A model generated the notes under the pieces. That model ran no database searches, was not told the DNA's origin, and saw only the letters and a list, made by a program, of their open reading frames with translations. A program made the position numbers and the translations under genes. A DNA stretch of 5,861 nt from Paracoccaceae bacterium (GTDB taxonomy: Bacteria; Pseudomonadota; Alphaproteobacteria; Rhodobacterales; Rhodobacteraceae), in NCBI GenBank assembly GCA_007128995.1, contig SKWJ01000102.1:1-5861 (forward strand), in the 5' to 3' direction. Shown here in pieces: positions 1 through 5,143 of this stretch. How positions within the stretch are numbered: position 1 is the stretch's first letter; each line of letters opens with the position of its first letter.

Positions 1-121
1 AGGCTTGTTCTATGCCAAACTGTCGGCGGCCTCGACCATGGCGATCGCACCGATCCTGATCCTTGGCTGGTTCAGCCAGAAGCAACTTGTGCGTGGTCTG
101 ACCTTCGGCGCGGTGAAATAA
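1..121 (+). CDS. smoG: Polyol ABC transporter permease SmoG, C-terminal end (partial)
   Basis: This is the 3' end of a gene that begins left of the window. Read in the frame starting at base 2 it gives 39 codons, then TAA at 119-121. The peptide runs from GLFYAKLSAAST through a hydrophobic stretch (MAIAPILILGWF), the last transmembrane helix, to a short basic tail ending GLTFGAVK. This tail is typical of MalG-type inner-membrane permeases of the carbohydrate-uptake ABC family (CUT1), which end shortly after the last helix with a QKxLVxGLTxGAVK-like sequence. The EAA loop that contacts the ATPase lies outside the window. The following ATPase and polyol dehydrogenases make SmoG, the sorbitol/mannitol permease, the best call. 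The substrate is inferred from these neighbours, not from this fragment. Confidence 0.85.
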   Translation, partial: GLFYAKLSAASTMAIAPILILGWFSQKQLVRGLTFGAVK

Positions 122-126
122 GGATA

Positions 127-152
127 CCCCTCAAGCAGCGAAGCGGTAGGGG
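127..152 (+). other. Possible small hairpin in the smoG-smoK gap
   Basis: CCCCT at 127-131 is complementary to AGGGG at 148-152, giving a 5-bp stem around a 16-nt loop. TACC at 125-128 can instead pair with GGTA at 145-148, so two folds compete. No T-run follows, so it does not look like an intrinsic terminator. It sits in the only true gap (49 bp) of the visible operon, where an RNA structure could influence mRNA processing between permease and ATPase cistrons. The stem is short and may be chance. Confidence 0.25.
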
Positions 153-157
153 AAACA

Positions 158-162
158 AAGGA
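158..162 (+). promoter_or_regulatory. Ribosome binding site of smoK
   Basis: AAGGA lies 8 nt before the ATG at 171. It is the clearest Shine-Dalgarno match in the operon and supports that start for the ATPase. Confidence 0.7.
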
Positions 163-170
163 AATTCGAC

Positions 171-1175
171 ATGGGACAGATTGTTCTGGAACAGGTAACC
201 AAAAGCTTTGGCGAGGTCACAGTCATTCCCCCGCTTGACCTGACCATTGAAGATGGCGAATTTGCGGTCTTTGTCGGTCCTTCGGGCTGCGGCAAATCCA
301 CGCTTCTGCGCCTGATCGCGGGGCTGGAAGATGTGACATCTGGCGAAATTCGCATCGACGGGAACCCCAGCGCCACCATCCCCCCGGCCAAACGCGGACT
401 TGCGATGGTGTTTCAGTCCTATGCACTTTATCCGCATATGACAGTGCGCAAGAATATCGCTTTCCCGCTGCGTATGGCGGGCCTCGACAAGGCTGAACAG
501 AACCGCAGGGTCGAGCAGGCGGCCGCCGTGCTGAACCTGACCGATTATCTGGACCGGCGTCCGGGTCAGTTGTCAGGCGGACAGCGCCAGCGCGTGGCCA
601 TCGGCCGCGCGATCGTGCGCGAACCGGCGGCGTTTCTGTTTGACGAGCCGCTCTCGAACCTTGATGCGGCGCTGCGTGTGGGCATGCGGCTGGAGATTTC
701 GGAACTTCACAACCGGCTGAAGACGACGATGATCTATGTCACCCATGATCAGGTCGAGGCGATGACCATGGCTGACAAGATCGTGGTCTTGCGCGCAGGC
801 CATATCGAACAGGTCGGCAGCCCTCTGGAGCTGTATCGCGCCCCGCGCAACCTGTTCGTCGCGGGGTTTATCGGCTCTCCCAAAATGAACCTGATCGATG
901 GGCCGGAGGCCGCAAAGCACGATGCGACAACCATCGGAATCCGGCCTGAGCATCTTACCATTTCCGCTGATGAAGGTCTTTGGTCGGGTGTCGTCGGGGT
1001 TTCGGAACATCTGGGATCGGACACGTTTTTCCATGTCCATCAGACTGGTCTGGCCGACAGCATCACCGTGCGTGCGGATGGAGAAGTTGGTTTCAAGCAT
1101 GGTGACCGTATCCACATGACCCCGCGCGACGACATGATCCATCGCTTTGACAGACAGGGGCTGCGCATCGCATGA
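171..1175 (+). CDS. smoK: Polyol (sorbitol/mannitol) ABC transporter ATP-binding protein SmoK
   Basis: This is a cytoplasmic ATPase that powers binding-protein-dependent uptake of polyols by pairing with the permeases, one of which ends just upstream. The 334-residue protein has every ABC motif: Walker [10 protein letters not shown] at residues 36-44, Q-loop Gln82, signature LSGGQ at 134-138, Walker B with Asp158-Glu159, D-loop SNLD at 162-165 and switch His192. After about residue 235 comes the C-terminal regulatory/TOBE domain of the MalK/UgpC (CUT1) type, including IGIRPEHL at 255-262. It is somewhat shorter than E. coli MalK (about 370) but normal for SmoK-like proteins. The start is supported by AAGGA 8 nt upstream, and the TGA stop overlaps the next ATG. 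Polyol specificity is inferred from the operon, since related ATPases serve glycerol-phosphate, maltose or trehalose systems and can be shared between transporters. Confidence 0.93.
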   Translation: MGQIVLEQVTKSFGEVTVIPPLDLTIEDGEFAVFVGPSGCGKSTLLRLIAGLEDVTSGEIRIDGNPSATIPPAKRGLAMVFQSYALYPHMTVRKNIAFPLRMAGLDKAEQNRRVEQAAAVLNLTDYLDRRPGQLSGGQRQRVAIGRAIVREPAAFLFDEPLSNLDAALRVGMRLEISELHNRLKTTMIYVTHDQVEAMTMADKIVVLRAGHIEQVGSPLELYRAPRNLFVAGFIGSPKMNLIDGPEAAKHDATTIGIRPEHLTISADEGLWSGVVGVSEHLGSDTFFHVHQTGLADSITVRADGEVGFKHGDRIHMTPRDDMIHRFDRQGLRIA

Positions 1176-1945
1176 AACGGCTGGACGGAAAAACCGCCCT
1201 GATTACCGGGGCTGCACGGGGGATCGGGCTGGCCTTTGCCGAGGCCTATCTTCGCGAAGGGGCGCGTGTCGCCCTTGCCGATATCGATATTGCCCGCGCC
1301 CGGACCGAGGCCACGCGGCTGGGCCCCGACGCCTTTGCCGTCGAAATGGATGTGACCCGGCAAGACAGCATTGATGGTGCTGTTTGCGCAACGCTGACAC
1401 AGTTTGGCCAGATCGATATCCTGATCAACAATGCCGCCATCTTCACCGCCGCCCCCATCGCCGAGATCACCCGCCACGACTATGACCGCTGCTTCGAGAT
1501 CAATGTCGCAGGCGCGCTGTTTACGATGCAGGCTGTGGCGCGGCATATGATCGAGCGGGGCGGTGGTGGCAAGATCATCAACATGGCCTCGCAAGCCGGA
1601 CGGCGGGGTGAAGCGCTTGTGGCAGTCTATTGCGCCTCGAAAGCTGCGATCATCAGCCTGACGCAATCGGCCGGCCTGAACCTGATCCAGCACGGGATCA
1701 ATGTGAATGCAATTGCCCCCGGTGTGGTGGATGGCGAGCACTGGGACGGGGTTGATGCCTTTTTCGCGAAATACGAGAACAAGGCCCCCGGTCAGAAGAA
1801 GCGCGAAGTCGGCGCGGCTGTCCCTTTTGGCCGTATGGGTGTGGCGCAGGATCTGACGGGCATGGCCGTGTTTCTTGCCTCGTCCGAGGCGGATTACATT
1901 GTCGCGCAGACCTATAATGTGGATGGCGGCCAATGGATGAGCTGA
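1172..1945 (+). CDS. smoS: Sorbitol (D-glucitol) dehydrogenase SmoS, short-chain dehydrogenase
   Basis: This NAD-dependent cytoplasmic enzyme oxidises D-sorbitol to D-fructose. Close relatives also act on galactitol (to tagatose) and other polyols. The 257-residue protein is a classical short-chain dehydrogenase. It has the cofactor motif TGAARGIG at 12-19, Asp37 at the end of the second strand (favouring NAD over NADP), Asp60, NNAA at 86-89 in place of the usual NNAG, and Asn111. The catalytic residues are Ser140, Tyr153 and Lys157 (YCASK), followed by PG at 183-184. The stretches [27 protein letters not shown] and the C-terminus ending WMS are what I recall of the characterised R. sphaeroides sorbitol dehydrogenase, which has nearly the same length (256). 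The start overlaps the smoK stop as ATGA, which suggests translational coupling, with AGGGG about 11 nt upstream. The family and polyol role are firm; the preferred substrate in this organism is inferred. Confidence 0.95.
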   Translation: MKRLDGKTALITGAARGIGLAFAEAYLREGARVALADIDIARARTEATRLGPDAFAVEMDVTRQDSIDGAVCATLTQFGQIDILINNAAIFTAAPIAEITRHDYDRCFEINVAGALFTMQAVARHMIERGGGGKIINMASQAGRRGEALVAVYCASKAAIISLTQSAGLNLIQHGINVNAIAPGVVDGEHWDGVDAFFAKYENKAPGQKKREVGAAVPFGRMGVAQDLTGMAVFLASSEADYIVAQTYNVDGGQWMS

Positions 1946-3420
1946 TTCCGCTTGAATTGCGCCATCTTGAACGGCTTGCACCGAATGTCGCGCGGCCGCG
2001 CTATGCGCGCAGCGCCATGTCACCGGGCATTGTGCATATCGGACTTGGCAATTTTCATCGTGCGCATCAGGCGTGGTATACACATCAACTTATGCAGGAT
2101 GGCAGGGCACTGGATTGGGGCATTGTCGGGGCAGGTGTCCGTCCGGGTGATGGTGAGATGCGCCGGAAATTGCTGGCTCAGGACTGCCTGACAACGCTGA
2201 TCGCGCTTGACCCGGCCGGAAAATCGGCGGAAGTCACAGGCGCGATGCTGGATTTTGTGCCAGTTCAGGACAATAATGCGGCCCTGATTGCGCAAATGAC
2301 GCAGCCTGATATCCGGATTGTATCGCTGACCGTGACAGAGGGTGGATATTTCCGTGATCCGGCAACAGGTGCGCTGGACACGGACCACCCGGATATACGG
2401 TTTGACGCCGCGCATCCCGACACACCGCGCACTGCGTTTGGCGCGTTGGTCGCGGCCTTGCGGCAACGCCGGGTGCAGGGGACAGGGCCGGTGACAGGCC
2501 TGTGTTGCGACAATCTGCAAGGGAATGGCGCCATTCTGCGTCAGACCGTGGTGGGCCTTGCCCGCTTGTCAGATCCGGGGCTGGCGGACTGGATCGACGC
2601 GGAATGCAGCTTTCCGGACAGCATGGTGGACTGTATCGTGCCCGCGACCGGTGCGCGCGAGTTGGCGCTTGCGCAGGATTTCGGCATCCGCGATGCAGCC
2701 CCGGTCACACATGAGACATTTCGCCAATGGGTCATGGAAGATGATTTTTGTTGCGGACGGCCGGACTGGGACCTTGCAGGTGCTGTCTTCACGCCGGATG
2801 TGCATCGATACGAGGTGATGAAGATCCGGGTGCTGAATGGTGGCCATCAGGTGATCTGTGGGGCCGGGGCGCTGCTGGGGCTTGAGACAATCTCCGCGAC
2901 CATGGCCCATGCGCCGATCCGCAAGATGTTCCGCAGGATCTGCCAGACCGAGATTGCCCCGCATGTCGCGCCTGTTCCGGGAACAAGTGTTGCCGACTAT
3001 GTTGATCTGATAGAGCGCCGCTTTGCCAATCCCGAGATCCTCGATACGACCCGCCGCGTGGCCTTTGATGGCTCCAGCCGTCATGCGGGATTCATCCTGC
3101 CATCCATCCGCGACGGGCTGGCGCGCGGGACACCTGTGGACGGGCTTGCATTGGTATCAGCGCTCTGGGCGCTCTATTGCGCAGGGCGGCGCGTTGATGG
3201 CGGCGATATCGCGCCAAATGATCCGCTCTGGCCGGAATTGACACAGGCGGCGCAAGCGGCGCTGTCCTGCTCGGAAGCATGGCTGGAACAGGTCCATATC
3301 TATGGGGATCTGAAAGATGCGCCGCGCTTTGCGCAAGCGTTCGGCGCATGGCACCGCGCCTTGCTGGCCGATGGTGTGGACGCTTGCGTTGCCCGGTCCC
3401 TGATGCAGCCAGAGGGTTGA
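1933..3420 (+). CDS. mtlK: Mannitol 2-dehydrogenase MtlK, long-chain polyol dehydrogenase
   Basis: This NAD-dependent cytoplasmic enzyme oxidises D-mannitol to D-fructose; relatives also use D-arabitol and D-sorbitol. Its 495 residues suit the metal-independent polyol-specific long-chain dehydrogenase family (about 480-500). The N-terminal Rossmann domain has GLGNFHRAH at 37-45, a conserved CDNLQGNG at 192-199, and Asp233 in MVDCIVPAT. EDDF and GRPDW at 269-279 lead into the helical catalytic domain. The signature K-x4-N-x2-H is KIRVLNGGH, giving Lys297, Asn302 and His305 as the expected catalytic and substrate-binding residues. The Arg of SSRHAG (residue 383) may be the substrate-binding arginine. 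Cys234 stands where the family usually has Arg after the Asp. The chosen ATG lies inside smoS (13-bp overlap) with only a weak GGAT/GGCGG ribosome site, so expression probably depends on smoS translation. No later in-frame ATG precedes the Rossmann motif except Met29, which would cut close to it. No kinase gene follows in the operon. Confidence 0.93.
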   Translation: MDELIPLELRHLERLAPNVARPRYARSAMSPGIVHIGLGNFHRAHQAWYTHQLMQDGRALDWGIVGAGVRPGDGEMRRKLLAQDCLTTLIALDPAGKSAEVTGAMLDFVPVQDNNAALIAQMTQPDIRIVSLTVTEGGYFRDPATGALDTDHPDIRFDAAHPDTPRTAFGALVAALRQRRVQGTGPVTGLCCDNLQGNGAILRQTVVGLARLSDPGLADWIDAECSFPDSMVDCIVPATGARELALAQDFGIRDAAPVTHETFRQWVMEDDFCCGRPDWDLAGAVFTPDVHRYEVMKIRVLNGGHQVICGAGALLGLETISATMAHAPIRKMFRRICQTEIAPHVAPVPGTSVADYVDLIERRFANPEILDTTRRVAFDGSSRHAGFILPSIRDGLARGTPVDGLALVSALWALYCAGRRVDGGDIAPNDPLWPELTQAAQAALSCSEAWLEQVHIYGDLKDAPRFAQAFGAWHRALLADGVDACVARSLMQPEG

Positions 3421-3435
3421 GCGCCAGAGTATGAC

Positions 3436-3452
3436 GCCTTGTTCAAGGCTTT
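3436..3452 (+). terminator. Weak candidate terminator of the smo/mtl operon
   Basis: GCCTT at 3436-3440 and AAGGC at 3445-3449 form a 5-bp stem with a GTTC tetraloop, followed by TTT and then GCATTT. It starts 15 bp after the mtlK stop, the right place for an operon terminator. The stem is short and the T-run is interrupted, so it may be only a partial terminator. Confidence 0.35.
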
Positions 3453-3498
3453 GCATTTGGGTCAGTCGCGATGTGCGGCGTGGGCTGCCCTGCAGGCT

Positions 3499-3609
3499 GG
3501 GCTGACGCCCCTGATCCCGGCCTTGCACAAATCGAAAGGCACTCTGGAGTGCTCACAGGTCAGGTTGCGGCAGCAAAACGCCATAGCGCGGGACCAAGGG
3601 CGCCAGCCC
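3499..3609. repeat. Long imperfect inverted repeat with 21-nt arms
   Basis: The left arm 3499-3519 is the reverse complement of the right arm 3589-3609 at 18 of 21 positions. In bottom-strand reading both arms fit CGGGAYCARGGGCGYCAGCC plus a final C. All three mismatches are transitions that give G-U pairs in a bottom-strand RNA (A-C clashes in a top-strand RNA). After a bulged T3498, three more pairs form (3495-3497 with 3610-3612). The similarity resumes further out: the reverse complement of 3468-3479 matches 3610-3621 at 11 of 12 positions, if 3480-3498 is treated as an insertion in the left copy. The arms flank a 69-nt interior. This could be the 3' UTR of dctBD, a small RNA, or an inverted pair of dispersed repeats. 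Confidence 0.6.
3539..3552. repeat. Small palindrome inside the larger inverted repeat
   Basis: GCACTC at 3539-3544 and GAGTGC at 3547-3552 are perfect reverse complements around TG, which makes a small hairpin with a four-base CTGG loop. It lies inside the interior of the 3499-3609 repeat. It could be an apical hairpin of that structure or a dyad protein-binding site. No T-run follows. Confidence 0.4.
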
Positions 3610-3616
3610 GCCGCGC

Positions 3617-3646
3617 ATCGCCGGGCCGCCCCCCCGGCACGGCGAT
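3617..3646. repeat. Strong GC-rich hairpin, possible REP-like element
   Basis: ATCGCCG (3617-3623) pairs with CGGCGAT (3640-3646). After a single G-A mismatch, GCCG (3625-3628) pairs with CGGC (3635-3638) around a six-C loop. This gives 11 pairs in 30 nt, the most stable structure in the window. An alternative 6-bp stem pairs GCCGGG (3620-3625) with CCCGGC (3633-3638). No T-run follows on either strand, so it is not a standard intrinsic terminator, though it could block 3' exonucleases at the ends of both convergent mRNAs. Its CGCCGGGCCGC core (3619-3629) recurs inverted at 3732-3742. Confidence 0.6.
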
Positions 3647-3659
3647 CTGGTTGCCAGAT
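3645..3659. repeat. Short perfect hairpin next to the GC-rich hairpin
   Basis: ATCTGG (3645-3650) and CCAGAT (3654-3659) pair perfectly around a TTG loop. It shares its first two bases with the 3617-3646 hairpin, so the two cannot both form completely. It may be part of the same repeat unit. Confidence 0.45.
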
Positions 3660-3720
3660 ATGCAGAGCTTAAACCATACGAGGGTTTGGCCAGCATAAAG
3701 CGACATAGTTTTCACGTTTC

Positions 3721-3742
3721 ATCGCCGCCCCGCGGCCCGGCG
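3721..3742 (-). repeat. Inverted partial copy of the GC-rich hairpin
   Basis: Read on the bottom strand from 3742, the sequence CGCCGGGCCGC is identical to 3619-3629, and the unit ends in CGGCGAT as the first copy does. CGCCG (3723-3727) and CGGCG (3738-3742) can form a 5-bp stem around a 10-nt loop that contains CCGCGG. It begins about 40 bp past the dctD stop, so it may help end or protect the dctBD transcript, though no T-run follows. Confidence 0.45.
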
Positions 3743-3781
3743 CTACGCTCTCGCATTGCTGCAACCTGATCGGCAACCACC

Positions 3782-5143
3782 CTAGCCGCCAGCATCATCA
3801 TCGACCTGAAAATGCGTCTTGTCGATCCCATGGCGCAGCAACTTGTCGTAAAGCGCTTTCCGGGAAAGCCCGAGTTGTTCATAGACGGGTTTCAATGCGC
3901 CTTTGTGCCGGATCAGCGCATCAATCAGGATTTTGCGTTCATGCGCGGCGATCTGATCGGCCAGACGCGGAATGGCACTGCCCTGACCGGGGTTTTCTGG
4001 TTTGTCTGACACGAGCCCAAGTGCAAATCGCTCTGCTGCATTGCGCAACTCGCGCACATTTCCCGGCCAGTCCGCACGGGCAAGCTCGGCCAGAAAGGCG
4101 GGACTTGCCCGCCGTGCAGGCAGCCTGTGGCGCGCACAGGCTTCCGAGAGGAGTTGGTCAAACAGCAGCGGGATATCCTCTACCCGTTCTGACAGCGATG
4201 GAACCCGCAGGCTGACCGCATTGAGCCGATAGAGAAGATCAGCGCGAATACGGCCTGCATCCACTTCGCGCTCCAATGCGACACGGCTGGTAGCGATGAA
4301 GCGAACATCCAGATCCTGAGCGACATTCGACCCCAGCGGCGTGATCACCCTGTCCTGCAGCACGCGCAGCAGTTTTCCCTGCACATCCACGGGCATCGCG
4401 CCGATGTCATCAAGAAGGATCGTGCCACCCCGCGCGTGTTCGAACTTCCCCATCCGCGCCCGGATCGCGCCCGGAAAGGCGCCTGCTTCGTGGCCGAACA
4501 ATTCTGACTCGATCAGGGTTTCTGGCAGCGCAGAACAGGTTATCGCAATGAAAGGTCGCCTGGCGCGGACCGAGAGATCATGAAGCGCGCGGGCGACCAC
4601 TTCCTTGCCGGTTCCGGTATCGCCGATGATCAGAACATCGGCATCCGAGGGGCCAATTGTCCGGACCTTGCGGCGCAGCGCGATCATCCCGTTGGACCTG
4701 CCGACCAGCCGCGCCTCGATATCATCTGCCTGCCCCGCCACTGCGCGCAAACGTCGGTTGTCCAGAACCAGCCGCCGGTAGTCCAGCGCCCGCGCCGCAA
4801 TCGTGGCAAGCTGCGCCGCCGAGAAGGGTTTTTCGATGAAGTCATGCGCGCCTTCGCGCATGGCGCGCACCGCCAGCGGGACATCGCCATGCCCGGTTAT
4901 CAGGATGACCGGAATATCACTGTCGATTTCATGGATACGCGTCATCAGCGTCATGCCATCCATTCCGGGCATGCGGATATCGGTAATCACGATCCCGCCA
5001 AACCCGCCTGTGATATGGCCGAGCGCCTCTGCGGCATCGGACAGCCCGGTGACGGACAGGCCTGCCAGATCAAGGGCCTGCTCGGTCGAGGCGCGCAGAT
5101 CTGCATCGTCATCGACCAGAAGTACCTGCTGAGATACGCTCAT
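3782..5143 (-). CDS. dctD: DctD-type response regulator (NtrC family, REC-AAA+-Fis HTH)
   Basis: This cytoplasmic two-component regulator is the likely phosphorylation target of the kinase encoded immediately upstream. The classic role of DctD is sigma-54-dependent activation of C4-dicarboxylate transport. The receiver domain (about 5-118) has acidic Asp11-13, phospho-acceptor Asp55 (TDIRMPG), Thr83 and Lys105. The AAA+ domain (about 147-375) has Walker A GDTGTGKE at 174-181, ESELFGHEAG, Walker B LLDDIG at 243-248, DLLYRL with Arg300 and Arg306 as candidate arginine fingers, and sensor II WPGNVREL at 359-366. RVITPLGSN at 265-273 resembles rhizobial DctD. A Fis-type helix-turn-helix spans about 403-440. 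Two oddities are GAFPGA at 221-226 in place of GAFTGA, and Asp246 in place of the usual Glu. The ATG overlaps the dctB stop as ATGA, with AGGCGG (5153-5148) as a plausible ribosome site. The 453-residue length is normal. The family is firm; the target genes are unknown. Confidence 0.88.
   Translation of the reverse strand: MSVSQQVLLVDDDADLRASTEQALDLAGLSVTGLSDAAEALGHITGGFGGIVITDIRMPGMDGMTLMTRIHEIDSDIPVILITGHGDVPLAVRAMREGAHDFIEKPFSAAQLATIAARALDYRRLVLDNRRLRAVAGQADDIEARLVGRSNGMIALRRKVRTIGPSDADVLIIGDTGTGKEVVARALHDLSVRARRPFIAITCSALPETLIESELFGHEAGAFPGAIRARMGKFEHARGGTILLDDIGAMPVDVQGKLLRVLQDRVITPLGSNVAQDLDVRFIATSRVALEREVDAGRIRADLLYRLNAVSLRVPSLSERVEDIPLLFDQLLSEACARHRLPARRASPAFLAELARADWPGNVRELRNAAERFALGLVSDKPENPGQGSAIPRLADQIAAHERKILIDALIRHKGALKPVYEQLGLSRKALYDKLLRHGIDKTHFQVDDDAGG

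Larger units (their letters stand above)
3421..3781. other. Non-coding region between convergent operons, rich in inverted repeats
   Basis: These 361 bp separate the stop codons of mtlK (+) and dctD (-). The open frames here (for example 3439-3672 and 3471-3698 on +) lack ribosome sites, have low-complexity Arg/Ala/Pro-rich products and match no family I recognise, so I call no gene. The region holds the hairpins and repeats listed separately, and a comparatively AT-rich patch at about 3666-3722. GCAACC is directly repeated at 3761-3766 and 3773-3778. Both operons must end transcription here, but neither strand has a textbook stem followed by a long T-run. No promoter was identified with confidence. 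Confidence 0.8.

Noticed and set aside
573..1142. Long bottom-strand open frame (189 codons) opposite smoK
   Set aside because: It is an antisense shadow of a well-supported ABC ATPase, has no recognisable domain, and has no operon context on that strand.
1040..2083. 347-codon bottom-strand open frame opposite smoS
   Set aside because: It covers the antisense of smoS and parts of both neighbours. The sense genes carry complete catalytic motifs, while this product is His/Gly/Arg-rich with no known family, as expected for an antisense frame in GC-rich DNA.
3499..3609. MITE or insertion-sequence interpretation of the inverted repeat
   Set aside because: No convincing target-site duplication flanks the arms, and there is no transposase remnant. 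A structured RNA or REP-type repeat fits at least as well.
3641..3656. Bottom-strand sigma-54-like promoter with TGGCA and GC at the right -24/-12 spacing
   Set aside because: GG and GC spaced this way are common by chance in GC-rich DNA, the -12 element lacks the TTGCA consensus, it overlaps a perfect hairpin, and no gene follows on that strand.
3439..3698. Open frames of 75-77 codons on the + strand in the intergenic region
   Set aside because: They lack ribosome binding sites, overlap each other in different frames, have Arg/Ala/Pro-rich products with no recognisable family, and run through the inverted repeats.
3687..3702. Top-strand sigma-54-like match (TGGCC, then AAAGC)
   Set aside because: Only the invariant GG and GC match, several consensus positions fail, and it would transcribe antisense into dctD.
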